64,000 bases of DNA, from positions 558,001 through 622,000 of the forward strand of contig NZ_QWEY01000001.1 in assembly GCF_003443995.1 (NCBI RefSeq), written 5' to 3'. A program made the position numbers and the translations under genes. This DNA comes from Pseudotabrizicola alkalilacus. GTDB taxonomy: Bacteria > Pseudomonadota > Alphaproteobacteria > Rhodobacterales > Rhodobacteraceae. Shown here one piece after another: positions 26,449 to 35,238 of the stretch. Position 1 is the stretch's first letter; every line of letters begins with the position of its first letter. The notes under the pieces are model-generated. The model did no database searches, was not told the origin of the DNA, and saw nothing but the letters and a program-made list of their open reading frames with translations.

Positions 26449-27417
26449 TCAGCGTTCCTTGACATAGGGTTGTCCCCCGGCGCGCGGCGGGATGGCCTTG
26501 CCAACAAAGCCCGCCAGCACCAGCACGGTCAGGATATAGGGCAGGGCGTCCAGTACCGGCACTGGCACCCGGACCTGCACCACCGCCTGCACCACATCGG
26601 GGCGCAAAGCGAGAGCCTGAAAGAAACCGAACAGCAGACAAGCCCACATCGCTGCCACTGGCCGCCATTTGGCAAAGATCAGTGCAGCAAGGGCTATATA
26701 GCCGCGCCCGGCCGTCATCTCGCGGCCAAACCCGGCTTGCAGCGCGGTCGCCATATAGGCCCCGGCGACACCGCACAGAACGCCGGTGATTGCCACCGCC
26801 GCAAAGCGCAGGCCAACGACCGATACGCCCGCCGTATCCACCGCCGCCGGGTTTTCGCCCACGGCGCGCAGGCGCAGACCGAACCGGGTGCGGAACAGCA
26901 CCCACCAGGTCAGCGGCACGATCAGAAATGCCATGTAGACCAGCACGGAATGGCCCGAGATTACCTCATAATAAAGCGGCCCGATCAGCGGCACCTCGCG
27001 CAACGCCTCGGCCCCCGGCAGGGTGACGGGGTTGAAACGGGCATTGCCGGACAGGGGCGGGGTGCGCCCGCCCTGCCGGAACAGCGCCTGTGCAATCAGC
27101 ACGGTCAGGCCCGAGGCCAGAAAGTTCAGCGCCACGCCGGAAATCAGCTGATTGCCGCGAAAGGTGATCGCGGCGATGCCATGCAGGGCGGCAAACAGCA
27201 GCGATGCGCCGATCCCCGCCAAGAGCCCGGCCCAGGCCGAGCCGGTCAGCGCGGCCACCGCGCCTGCCGACATCGCGGCGGCCAGCATCTTGCCCTCCAG
27301 CCCGATGTCGAAAATCCCCGCACGTTCGGAGTACAACCCGGCAAGACAGGCCAGCAGCAGCGGTGTCGCCAATCGGATGGTGGTGTCGAGGACTTGCAGA
27401 AGTGTCGCGTAATCCAT
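26449..27417 (-). CDS. ABC transporter permease 2 of nucleoside importer (NupQ-like)
   Basis: 322 residues with about eight to ten membrane helices, of the BPD_transp_2 permease family used by BMP-type importers. Typical stretches: GIFDIGLEGKMLAAAMSAG, GNQLISGVALNFLASGL, RLRAVGENPAAVDTAGVSV and AGRGYIALAALIFAKWRP. It forms the membrane channel with the permease encoded directly upstream; start and stop share one base (27417). Substrates are probably nucleosides, given punA next door. Confidence 0.92.
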   Translation of the reverse strand: MDYATLLQVLDTTIRLATPLLLACLAGLYSERAGIFDIGLEGKMLAAAMSAGAVAALTGSAWAGLLAGIGASLLFAALHGIAAITFRGNQLISGVALNFLASGLTVLIAQALFRQGGRTPPLSGNARFNPVTLPGAEALREVPLIGPLYYEVISGHSVLVYMAFLIVPLTWWVLFRTRFGLRLRAVGENPAAVDTAGVSVVGLRFAAVAITGVLCGVAGAYMATALQAGFGREMTAGRGYIALAALIFAKWRPVAAMWACLLFGFFQALALRPDVVQAVVQVRVPVPVLDALPYILTVLVLAGFVGKAIPPRAGGQPYVKER

Positions 27418-28520
27418 CAGGCCGCCCTCATCGCTTTGGCCGAACGGACCAGACCAAAGGCCCGCTCAAGGATCATCCGCACCATCATGTCCAGCGCGCC
27501 GGTGAACAGGATCACCAACCCTTGCACCACGATCCGCATCTCGATCGGGATGCTGGTCCACAGGCCCAGCTCTGCCCCGCCCTGATAGAGAAAGCCAAAC
27601 AGCAGCGCCGCCAGCACTACGCCAAACGGGTGGTTGCGCCCCATCAGGGCCACGGCGATGCCGATGAATCCGGCGCCTTCGGACGAGTTCTGGAGCAGCC
27701 GCTCCGCCTCGCCCATCACGTTGTTGATGCTCATCATTCCGGCAAGACCGCCAGAGATCAGCATCGCGATAATGGTGATACGCACCGGGTTGATGCCCGC
27801 ATATTTCGCCGCCGCCTCGGATTTGCCAAAGGCGCGGATCTGATAGCCCAGCCGGGTGCGCCACAACAGCGCCCAGACCACAACCGCCATCGCAAGCGCG
27901 ATCAGCAGGGTCACGTTTGCCGGGACCGGGCGCTCAAAGATCAGGTTGAAACCGGGGATGTCATTCAGCGCCGGCAGTTGCGCGCCCACAGGGAACCGGG
28001 CCGAGGCCGGATCGGCCTGACCAACGGGCTTGAGCACATCGACCAGCATATAGACCAGGAGCGCCGCCGCGATATAGTTGAACATGATCGTTGTGATCAC
28101 GATATGGCTGCCGCGCTTGGCCTGCAGATAGGCAGGAATCGCAGCCCAGGCCGCGCCAAACAGCGCCGCCCCGGCGGTTGCCGCGATCAGCGCGACGGTC
28201 CAGTGTGGCCACGGCAGCGACAGACAGACCAGAGCGACCCCCAGACCGCCCAGCTGCGCCTGACCCTCGCCGCCGATGTTGAACAACCCGGCGTGAAAGG
28301 CCACGGTCACCGCCAAGCCGGTAAAGATGAAGCTGGTGGCATAATACAGCGTATAGCCCCAGCCATAGGGCGAGCCGAGCGCGCCATCGACCATGACCTT
28401 GAACGCCTCGACCGGGCTTTGGCCGATCACCAGCAGCACCAGTGCCGAAATAACGGCGGCAAACAGCAGGCTGACCAGCGGCACCAGCGTGAGGTCGGCC
28501 CATCTTGGCAAACGGTCCAT
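27417..28520 (-). CDS. ABC transporter permease 1 of nucleoside importer (NupP-like)
   Basis: 367 residues, larger of the two permeases, as in the B. subtilis nup system. The family pattern is GLFNIGGEGQAQLGGLGVAL, TTIMFNYIAAALLVYMLV, QIRAFGKSEAAAKYAGINP and FIGIAVALMGRNHPFGVVL. Stop and start junctions with both neighbours share a single base, so the operon is tightly coupled. It spans the inner membrane and pairs with the 322-residue permease. Confidence 0.92.
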   Translation of the reverse strand: MDRLPRWADLTLVPLVSLLFAAVISALVLLVIGQSPVEAFKVMVDGALGSPYGWGYTLYYATSFIFTGLAVTVAFHAGLFNIGGEGQAQLGGLGVALVCLSLPWPHWTVALIAATAGAALFGAAWAAIPAYLQAKRGSHIVITTIMFNYIAAALLVYMLVDVLKPVGQADPASARFPVGAQLPALNDIPGFNLIFERPVPANVTLLIALAMAVVVWALLWRTRLGYQIRAFGKSEAAAKYAGINPVRITIIAMLISGGLAGMMSINNVMGEAERLLQNSSEGAGFIGIAVALMGRNHPFGVVLAALLFGFLYQGGAELGLWTSIPIEMRIVVQGLVILFTGALDMMVRMILERAFGLVRSAKAMRAA

Positions 28521-30103
28521 CAGGCGGCCTCCCCGGTGTTTTTGCCGTTCATGCCTGCCATCAACATCCCCAATTCTCGCTCATCCGTGGTCTCGGGGTC
28601 GCGCATGCCCATGATCTGGCCGTCAAACATCACCGCGATCCGGTCGGACAGCGACATGATCTCGTCCAGCTCCACGCTGACCAGCAAGATCGCCTTGCCG
28701 GCATCGCGCAGCGCGACGATCTGTTTGTGGATGAACTCAATGGCGCCGATGTCGACGCCACGGGTCGGCTGGCCGATCAGGAGCAGATCGGGGTTCTGTT
28801 CGACCTCGCGGGCGACCACGATCTTTTGCTGGTTGCCGCCAGAGAAGTTCTTGGCCTCCAGCGTGGGGATCGGCGGGCGCACGTCATAGGCGGTCATCTT
28901 TTTCTCGGTATCGGCGCGCAGGGCGTCATTGTCCATGAACAGCGCCGATTTCTGGTACTTGGGGTCGTTGTGATAGCCAAAGGCCACGTTTTCCCAGGCG
29001 GTGAAATCAAGGATCAGCCCGTGATGATGCCGGTCTTCGGGCACATGGGCAATGCCCGCCTCCCGCCGGCTTTGCCCGTCTGATCCTGCGCCCGACAGCG
29101 GAAGGTCCACCCCGTTCAGCGTGATCTTGCCGCTGGCATTGGTCATCCCGCCCAGAGCCGCCAGCAGGTCGGACTGACCATTGCCCGCGACCCCGGCAAT
29201 GCCCAGAATTTCGCCCGCACGAATCTCCAGACTGATGCCTTTGAGCCGCTCCACCCCATGCTCATCGCGCACGTGCAGGTTTTCGACCGACAGCACCACC
29301 TTACCCGGCACGGCGGGGGTCTTTTCCACTTCCAGCAGCACCTTGCGGCCAACCATCAGCTCGGCCAGCTGTTCGGGGCTGGTCTCGGCCGTCTTGACCG
29401 TGGCGACCATGGTGCCGCGGCGCATGACGCTGACGTTATCTGTTGCCTCCATGATTTCGCGCAGCTTGTGGGTGATCAGGATCACGGTTTTGCCCTGATC
29501 CTTCAGGCCCTTGAGGATGCGGAACAGATGGTCGGCCTCATCCGGGGTCAGCACCCCGGTCGGCTCGTCCAGGATCAGGATATCGGCCTGCCGGTACAGC
29601 GCCTTGAGGATTTCCACCCGCTGCTGATGGCCGACCGACAGGTCTTCGACCAGCGTATCGGGGTCCACGTCCAGCCCGTATTCCTGCGCCAGCTCCTTGA
29701 GCACCCGCCGCGCCTTGCCCAGCGAGGTGTTCAACAGCGCGCCATCCTCGGCCCCGAGCACGATGTTTTCCAACACCGTGAAATTCTGCACCAGCTTGAA
29801 ATGCTGGAAAACCATCCCGATGCCGGCGCGGATGGCGCTCTGGCTGTCGGGGATCGGGGTCAGATTGCCACTGATGAAGATCTGACCGGAATCGGCTTTG
29901 TAAAATCCGTAGAGGATCGACATCAACGTCGATTTTCCGGCACCATTCTCACCGATGATGCCGTGGATCGTGCCTTTTGGCACAGCGATGTTGATGTCCT
30001 TGTTTGCCTGAACCGGGCCAAAGGCTTTGGAGATGCCCTTCAACTCGATGGCAAAGGGGGCGGCAGTCTCCTGCCGCCCCAAGGTGTCAGCCGCTGCGGC
30101 CAT
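28520..30103 (-). CDS. Duplicated ABC ATPase of nucleoside importer (NupO-like)
   Basis: 527 residues with two nucleotide-binding domains. The first has Walker A GIIGENGAGKSTLMSILYG and Walker B ILILDEPTGVLTPDEAD, with a divergent signature LSVGHQQRVEIL. The second, from about residue 270, has IAGVAGNGQSDLLAALGG in place of a full Walker A, plus FSGGNQQKIVVAREVE. This asymmetry (one degenerate site) is usual for sugar/nucleoside importers such as RbsA. It powers the two permeases downstream. Confidence 0.94.
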   Translation of the reverse strand: MAAAADTLGRQETAAPFAIELKGISKAFGPVQANKDINIAVPKGTIHGIIGENGAGKSTLMSILYGFYKADSGQIFISGNLTPIPDSQSAIRAGIGMVFQHFKLVQNFTVLENIVLGAEDGALLNTSLGKARRVLKELAQEYGLDVDPDTLVEDLSVGHQQRVEILKALYRQADILILDEPTGVLTPDEADHLFRILKGLKDQGKTVILITHKLREIMEATDNVSVMRRGTMVATVKTAETSPEQLAELMVGRKVLLEVEKTPAVPGKVVLSVENLHVRDEHGVERLKGISLEIRAGEILGIAGVAGNGQSDLLAALGGMTNASGKITLNGVDLPLSGAGSDGQSRREAGIAHVPEDRHHHGLILDFTAWENVAFGYHNDPKYQKSALFMDNDALRADTEKKMTAYDVRPPIPTLEAKNFSGGNQQKIVVAREVEQNPDLLLIGQPTRGVDIGAIEFIHKQIVALRDAGKAILLVSVELDEIMSLSDRIAVMFDGQIMGMRDPETTDERELGMLMAGMNGKNTGEAA

Positions 30104-31107
30104 CAGAACGTCGCAGCCGGGCAGGTGTCGTCGGTGCGGTAGTCATGCACAACCAGCTCGCCCGATTTGATCTTTTCGGCAGCCGCGTCCACCGCAGCCT
30201 GCATCTCTGCCGTCACCAGCTCGGCGTTGTTCTCATCCATCGCGTAGCCGACACCATCCGACGCAAGGTTCAGCGCCTGCATCGTGGTGTCCAGCTCCGC
30301 GCCTTGGGTCATCGAATTGTAGACAGCCACATCGACGCGCTTGAGCATCGAGGTCAGCACCGAGCCGGGGTGCAGGTGGTTCTGGTTGCTGTCCACGCCG
30401 ATCGACAGGATGCCCTCATCCGCCGCCGCCTGCAGAACACCCAGACCGGTGCCGCCCGCCGCCGCAAAGATCACGTCAGAGCCTTGCGATTTCTGCGCCT
30501 TGGCCAGCTCGGATCCTTTTACCGGGTCATTCCAGGCGGCCGGGGTGGTGCCGGTCATGTTCGAGATGAACTTGATGTCGGGATTGGCCGCAACCGCGCC
30601 CTGCGCATAGCCGCAGGCAAAGTTGCGGATCAGGGGAATATCCATGCCGCCGACAAAGCTGACCGTGCCGGTCTTGGACGCCAAAGCGGCCATCATGCCC
30701 ACCAGATACGATCCTTCATGCTCGGCAAAGCCGATGGTCAGCACGTTCGGATGCTCGGCCGGATCGACCCAGCCGTCGATGGTGACGAATTTGGTGTCAG
30801 GAAAGTCCTTGGACACGGTGGCAATCGGGTCGGACATGCCGAATCCGGTGGTGACAATCGGGTTCGACCCGGCTTCGGCCAGACGACGCAGGGCCTGCTC
30901 ACGCTGGGCCTCGTTCTGCATCTCGATTTCCTTGTACGACCCGCCGGTTTCCTTGGCCCAGCGTTCCGCGCCATTGTAGGCCGCTTCGTTAAAGGATTTG
31001 TCGAATTTGCCGCCCAGATCGTAGATCAGCGCCGGTTCCGCACTGGCAACGCCAGCCGTGAGGGCCAGCGCACCGGCTGCGCCCAAAAGGTGCTTCATCA
31101 TGGTCAT
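30103..31107 (-). CDS. BMP-family nucleoside-binding periplasmic protein
   Basis: 334 residues from ATG 31107, with GGGAGACTTTCC before it; longer starts would include non-coding sequence. A signal peptide (HLLGAAGALALTAGVASAE) is followed by the PnrA/Med-type binding fold: IYDLGGKFDKSFNEAAYNGAE, then GMMAALASKTGTVSFVGGMD and DVIFAAAGGTGLGVLQAA. It binds purine nucleosides or similar in the periplasm and hands them to the permeases. It is first in the operon. Confidence 0.93.
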   Translation of the reverse strand: MTMMKHLLGAAGALALTAGVASAEPALIYDLGGKFDKSFNEAAYNGAERWAKETGGSYKEIEMQNEAQREQALRRLAEAGSNPIVTTGFGMSDPIATVSKDFPDTKFVTIDGWVDPAEHPNVLTIGFAEHEGSYLVGMMAALASKTGTVSFVGGMDIPLIRNFACGYAQGAVAANPDIKFISNMTGTTPAAWNDPVKGSELAKAQKSQGSDVIFAAAGGTGLGVLQAAADEGILSIGVDSNQNHLHPGSVLTSMLKRVDVAVYNSMTQGAELDTTMQALNLASDGVGYAMDENNAELVTAEMQAAVDAAAEKIKSGELVVHDYRTDDTCPAATF

Positions 31108-31256
31108 GGAAAGTCTCCCGGTTGTCGTTACGACGATTACGTTTTTTGGTGCCCAGAGACCGCTATGACAGCCGCCCCGGATCGTTGTCAATTTAGGGCA
31201 GGCTCGTGACAAAGGGTCAAGTGCCATTTGGAACCCGTTGCGGGAGTTTTGATCTT

Positions 31257-31270
31257 TTGATCAAAATCAA
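31257..31270. promoter_or_regulatory. Candidate FNR/FnrL box TTGAT-N4-ATCAA
   Basis: TTGATCAAAATCAA matches the FNR/FnrL consensus TTGATNNNNATCAA at every fixed position. It overlaps the palindrome TTTTGATCAAAA (31255-31266). It lies 150 bases upstream of the binding-protein start of the nucleoside operon and after the stop of rimI. If functional, it would tie nucleoside uptake to oxygen level. The distance is long for direct activation. Confidence 0.5.
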
Positions 31271-31298
31271 GGCGTTCCCACGTGGGGGTAACGCAGCG

Positions 31299-31712
31299 TC
31301 AGACGGGGCGTGACAGAACCAGCGCATCGTCGCTGTGACCATCCGCGCCTGTGTAATAGCCCTTTCTGCGACCCACCTGAGCGAATCCGGCGCTTTCATA
31401 CAAGGCAAGGGCGGCGGTGTTTCCGGCTGCCACCTCCAGAAAGGCCTGCGCGGATTGGCGCGTGCGCGCCTCGGCCAGAAACGCCTGCACCAGCCGTGCG
31501 CCGATTCCCTGGCGTCGGGCGGCAGGCAAGACCGCCAATGTCAGCAATTCCGCCTCTCCGGCAACGGCGCGGCCCATCAGGAAACCATCCGATTCGCCAA
31601 GCAGAAAGACATGCGGGCTTTCCAGCAATGCCTTGATTTCAAAGGCAGTCCAAGGGCGCGGCAAGGAAAAGCAGGCCGCGTGGATCATCGCCAGCCCCGC
31701 CGCATCAGGCAT
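31299..31712 (-). CDS. rimI: GNAT acetyltransferase, RimI-type (ribosomal protein / N-alpha acetyltransferase)
   Basis: 137 residues. The GNAT acetyl-CoA motif is LAVLPAARRQGIGARLVQAFL, followed by FLEVAAGNTAALALYESAGF and GRRKGYYTG, typical of RimI. RimI acetylates the N-terminus of S18 in E. coli. The start overlaps the end of tsaB by eight bases; a tsaB-rimI pair is common in bacteria and supports the assignment. Confidence 0.88.
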   Translation of the reverse strand: MPDAAGLAMIHAACFSLPRPWTAFEIKALLESPHVFLLGESDGFLMGRAVAGEAELLTLAVLPAARRQGIGARLVQAFLAEARTRQSAQAFLEVAAGNTAALALYESAGFAQVGRRKGYYTGADGHSDDALVLSRPV

Positions 31713-32334
31713 CCAGAATCACCGGCGGCGGGTCACTGGGCGGGGCAGCATCGGCGCCGCGCAAGTAAAACGGGGCAGGGCGGGGCTGCGGAGTGCCGAG
31801 CCGGGTGGTGGCGATTCGGGCGATGGCTTGGATCAGCGGCATCGCAGGCTGCAGAGGTTCAGCGCCCAGAGCCGCCGCCGCAGAGCCCGTTACCGGGCCT
31901 GTGACTGTCAGCCCGGCAAGGGGGTGCAACCCCGCAGCATCCGGTCCGTCGGCACCAAAATGCTGTAGATAGACTTCCTCGCGCCGCGCATCTTCCACCA
32001 CCGTCAGCGGGCGGGGTAGGCCATGCGCCAAAGCCTCCAGCCGGGTCACGCCGATGGCGGCCACGCCCAGCGACAGCGCCAACCCGCGCGCCGCCGCGAC
32101 CGAGATGCGGACGCCGGTAAAGTTGCCCGGCCCCGTTCCCACCCCAATGCCCGCCAGATCGTTCCAGCCGATTCCAGCCTCGGCCAGCAGCTCTTCCAGC
32201 AGCGGGATCAGGCGTTCGGCCTGACCCTTGGCCATGTCCTCGACCCGGATCAGGCAGCGGCCATCGGGCAAAAGCAAAGCGGCGGCGCAATGCGCCGCCG
32301 ATGTGTCGAATGCCAGAAGGGTCTCAGGCGGCAA
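31705..32334 (-). CDS. tsaB: tRNA threonylcarbamoyladenosine biosynthesis protein TsaB
   Basis: 209 residues, the short ASKHA-type fold of TsaB. Opening TLLAFDTSAAHCAAALLLPDG and then GIGVGTGPGNFTGVRISVAAARGLAL are the family marks. With TsaD and TsaE it makes the t6A modification at position 37 of ANN-decoding tRNAs; neither partner is in this window. It is coupled to rimI downstream and overlaps the NifU-like gene upstream by eleven bases. Confidence 0.94.
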   Translation of the reverse strand: MPPETLLAFDTSAAHCAAALLLPDGRCLIRVEDMAKGQAERLIPLLEELLAEAGIGWNDLAGIGVGTGPGNFTGVRISVAAARGLALSLGVAAIGVTRLEALAHGLPRPLTVVEDARREEVYLQHFGADGPDAAGLHPLAGLTVTGPVTGSAAAALGAEPLQPAMPLIQAIARIATTRLGTPQPRPAPFYLRGADAAPPSDPPPVILDA

Positions 32335-32887
32335 CCGGGCGCACCTCGGTCACTTCCGGGATATAGTGGCGCAGCAGGTTCTCGATCCCCATTTTCAGGG
32401 TCAGCGTCGACGACGGGCAGCCGGCGCAGGCGCCTTGCATGTGCAGATAGACCACGCCACGCTCGAACCCGTGAAAGGTGATGTCGCCACCATCCTGCGC
32501 CACGGCCGGGCGCACGCGGGTATCCAGCAATTCCTTGATCTGGCGCACGATGTCGCCATCTTCGCCGGTATGCTCGGCATGGCCACCGGCAGCCTTGGCC
32601 TCACCCTCCATCACCGGGGCACCCGACTGGTAATGCTCCATGATGGCGCCAAGGATGGCTGGCTTGATATGCTGCCAATCGGTCTCGTCCGATTTGGTCA
32701 CGGTGACGAAATCGGTGCCAAAGAACACGCCCGTCACGCCAGCCGCCGCAAAGATGCGCTTTGCCAGCGGCGATTTATCCGCCGCTTCGGCATTCGGGAA
32801 ATCGGCGGTGCCAAGCTCCAGCACGGTCTGGCCGGGCAGGAATTTCAGCGTTGCGGGGTTCGGGGTCGACTCGGTCTGGATGAACAT
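32324..32887 (-). CDS. NifU-family iron-sulfur cluster scaffold protein (NFU type)
   Basis: 187 residues from ATG 32887 (GGAGATAGCC upstream). The N-terminal Nfu domain starts MFIQTESTPNPATLKFLPG. The C-terminal NifU domain has VRPAVAQDGGDITFHGFE and the CxxC cluster ligand in QGACAGCPSSTLTLK. It carries or delivers Fe-S clusters to client proteins in the cytoplasm. The 'TPNPATLKF' start is characteristic of the alphaproteobacterial/mitochondrial NFU1 group. Confidence 0.94.
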   Translation of the reverse strand: MFIQTESTPNPATLKFLPGQTVLELGTADFPNAEAADKSPLAKRIFAAAGVTGVFFGTDFVTVTKSDETDWQHIKPAILGAIMEHYQSGAPVMEGEAKAAGGHAEHTGEDGDIVRQIKELLDTRVRPAVAQDGGDITFHGFERGVVYLHMQGACAGCPSSTLTLKMGIENLLRHYIPEVTEVRPVAA

Positions 32888-32974
32888 GGCTATCTCCGAC
32901 GGTTCCTCTCGGATATGGGGCTTTGCCGCGCACAAGTCAACAAGTGGCCCCGGAACCCTGCCGTCAATCGGCGG

Positions 32975-33166
32975 TCAGGCGGCGGCTTCGTCCGACCCGA
33001 AATAGGCATACATCGCCTCCAGCGGGGTCAGATCGCGCAGCTTGGTATGCGCCAGATCCTTGGCGGCGACAGAGCAATACTCAACGGTGGCGCTTTTGGC
33101 GCGTTCCAGTGCGGTGACGGTCACCGCATGGCGGTAGTAGGTGTCTGGTGATGTGAGAGCGGTCAT
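32975..33166 (-). CDS. Small conserved protein, 63 residues, unknown function
   Basis: Starts MTALTSPDTYYRHAVTV at ATG 33166, with AAAGGGGCTTACGCC upstream; the open frame extends to 33220 but without a better start. The middle ERAKSATVEYCSVAAKDLAH is helical and the end LTPLEAMYAYFGSDEAAA is acidic. No motif is recognised. It lies between the NifU-like and stress-protein genes on the same strand. Confidence 0.6.
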   Translation of the reverse strand: MTALTSPDTYYRHAVTVTALERAKSATVEYCSVAAKDLAHTKLRDLTPLEAMYAYFGSDEAAA

Positions 33167-33270
33167 GGCGTAAGCCCCTTTATGCTCTCCTCCCTGCGCT
33201 GAACCTAAGCCTTGCCGCACCGCAGCGAAAGGCCGGAACGTGCAAGCCCGGCCTGCGCCCGGCGCATGGG

Positions 33271-33726
33271 TCAGGTGATGCGCTCCAGCCGTTCCTTTGA
33301 CATCTCACCCGGAACGATGGTGATGGGGATTGGCAGACCCCCGGCATTCTTCGACATTTGTGTGACCAGGGGGCCAGGGCCGGATTTGTCGCTGCCCGCG
33401 CCCAGAACCAGCACCCCGATTTCCGGCGTTTCGTTCACAAGCTTCAGGATCTCGGTCACCGGGTCGCCTTCGCGGATCACCAGATCAGGGTTGACCCCCT
33501 GTTTGTCGCGCATCCATTTGGCGAACACTTCGAAATGCGCCTCGATCCGCTCGCGCGCTTCGGCCCGCATCAGATCGGCGACGCCCATCCAGTGCTGGAA
33601 CTCTTCGGGCGGGATCACCGACAGAATGGTGACCCCCGCGCCGGTGTGGGCCGCCCGCAACGCGGCAAAGCGCATCGCGTTCAGGCATTCCCGGCTGTCG
33701 TCCAGAACGACAAGAAACTTCCGCAT
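33271..33726 (-). CDS. Universal stress protein (UspA family)
   Basis: 151 residues from ATG 33726. The UspA fold shows MRKFLVVLDDSRECLNAMR and, near the end, IGVLVLGAGSDKSGPGPLV with PIPITIVPGEM. The ATP-binding glycine loop usual in UspA (G-x2-G-x9-G-S/T) is only partly present, so nucleotide binding is uncertain. It lies 85 bases after the Hsp70-like gene on the same strand. Confidence 0.88.
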   Translation of the reverse strand: MRKFLVVLDDSRECLNAMRFAALRAAHTGAGVTILSVIPPEEFQHWMGVADLMRAEARERIEAHFEVFAKWMRDKQGVNPDLVIREGDPVTEILKLVNETPEIGVLVLGAGSDKSGPGPLVTQMSKNAGGLPIPITIVPGEMSKERLERIT

Positions 33727-33811
33727 ACATGATCTCCCCAAGCGGGCGCATCATGGCGGATCGCCGGGGGGGCTGGCAAGCCCCGGCGCGCAGGGCGTAA
33801 AACCGATCCTG

Positions 33812-35068
33812 TCAGGCAAAGCGCCGGGCGGCATCCAGTGCCAGCCCGGTGCCGACGCTGCCGAACATGTCGCCGGTCGCAATCGGGGTGCCGGGCAGGC
33901 AGCGGCTCACCGCCTCGCGCAGAACCGGCAGGCTGGCCGAGCCGCCGGTCATGAACACGGTGCCGATGTCGCGCGGGGCGACGCCCGCCTGCCGCAACAC
34001 CTCGGCCAGACCAGAGGTCAGGCGCAGGACAGGCTGGGCGACGGTCTCTTCAAACCCGGTGCGCGACAGCGCCTTGTCGCGCCCCCCGGTCAGCGCCGCG
34101 ATCAGGATCTGCGTCACGTTGCGGTCTGACAGGTCGATCTTTGCCGCCTCTGCCGCCATGGCCAGCGCGTGGCCGTGACGCTGATCCAGCACCGCCAGCA
34201 GCCGGTCCAGCAGATCGGGCCGCACCGCCCGCTGGCGCAATTCCCTTATCTCGCGCGCCACGCCGGGCGCATACATCGCGTTGATCCGGTGCCAGCTGGC
34301 CAGAGCAAGGTAATAGTGCTGTGGCATCGGGGCCTTGCCGCCATGCACCAAAGACCCCAGCCCCAGATCGGGCATGATATGGTCAAGGCTCAGCAGCCGG
34401 TCCAGATCGGTGCCGCCCAGCCGCAAGCCGTGATTGGCCAGAATATCGCCCGAGCGGTCGGCCCGCGTGGCCCCTTCGGGCGAGACACGGATCACCGAAA
34501 AGTCGGTGGTGCCGCCGCCGATGTCGACGATCAGCACCAGTTCTTCGGCGGTGATGCGGCTTTCATAATCCAGCGCGGCTGCAATCGGCTCATACTGGAA
34601 CCCGACCTCGGTGAAACCCTGCTCGCGCGCAATCGCCTCCAGCACATCCTGCGCCGCCTGATCGCCCGCCGCATCGTCATCGACGAAATGCACCGGACGA
34701 CCCAGCACCACATGATCGGTGCCGGGCTGTGCCGCCTCCAGCTTCGCGCGCAGGTGGGCAAAGAACCGGCCGATGATCTGGGTAAAGGCAATCGCCCGGT
34801 TGCCGACACGGGTTTTCTCGTGAATCAGGTCCGACCCCAGCGCGCTTTTCAAGCCCCGCATCAGCCGCCCGTCATCGCCCTCGACATAGGCTGCCATCGC
34901 CGCACGGCCAAACTGTGGCGGCGCGCCGTCGGCATCCCAGAACACCGCCGAGGGCAGGGTGACGCTATCCCCTTCCAGTGCAATCAACCGCGCGCCGTTT
35001 CCGGCAGGAACCGAGACGGTGGAGTTCGACGTGCCGAAATCCACCCCGCAAACGCGCGCCTGTGCCAT
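33812..35068 (-). CDS. Hsp70-family ATPase, YegD-like
   Basis: 418 residues from ATG 35068. The actin/Hsp70 ATPase is complete: VCGVDFGTSNSTVSVPAG (phosphate 1), LVLIVDIGGGTTDFSVIR (phosphate 2) and TVFMTGGSASLPVLREAV (adenosine). The substrate-binding domain of DnaK is missing, as in YegD, so it is not a general chaperone of the DnaK type. Its role is not established. It could act as a switch ATPase with partner proteins. Confidence 0.9.
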   Translation of the reverse strand: MAQARVCGVDFGTSNSTVSVPAGNGARLIALEGDSVTLPSAVFWDADGAPPQFGRAAMAAYVEGDDGRLMRGLKSALGSDLIHEKTRVGNRAIAFTQIIGRFFAHLRAKLEAAQPGTDHVVLGRPVHFVDDDAAGDQAAQDVLEAIAREQGFTEVGFQYEPIAAALDYESRITAEELVLIVDIGGGTTDFSVIRVSPEGATRADRSGDILANHGLRLGGTDLDRLLSLDHIMPDLGLGSLVHGGKAPMPQHYYLALASWHRINAMYAPGVAREIRELRQRAVRPDLLDRLLAVLDQRHGHALAMAAEAAKIDLSDRNVTQILIAALTGGRDKALSRTGFEETVAQPVLRLTSGLAEVLRQAGVAPRDIGTVFMTGGSASLPVLREAVSRCLPGTPIATGDMFGSVGTGLALDAARRFA

Positions 35069-35155
35069 GATGCCCCCTGAATCCAAGGCGGCGGGGGTAA
35101 GCGGTTTGCGGGGCGCTGTAAAGACCTGGAGACTATCGCGTTTGATTAGAGGCAG

Positions 35156-35220
35156 AAATTCCCTCTGACCGCCGAGGCAGCGTTTGCCCTTGGAAACGCG
35201 TTCGGGGGACAGAGGGAATG
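35156..35220. other. Nested inverted-repeat structure
   Basis: Outer arms AATTCCCTCTG (35156-35166) and CAGAGGGAAT (35210-35219) are inverted around an inner pair GCGTTT / AAACGC (near 35180-35200). It lies downstream of the VOC gene and upstream of the Hsp70-like gene. Without a T-run it is not a standard terminator; it could be a structured 5' leader, a small RNA or a protein-binding site. Confidence 0.4.
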
Positions 35221-35238
35221 CAATTGAACGCGATGGGC

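Noticed and set aside
31108-31298. Possible purine riboswitch before the nucleoside operon
   Set aside because: No purine aptamer core could be recognised; purine riboswitches are also not usual in alphaproteobacteria.
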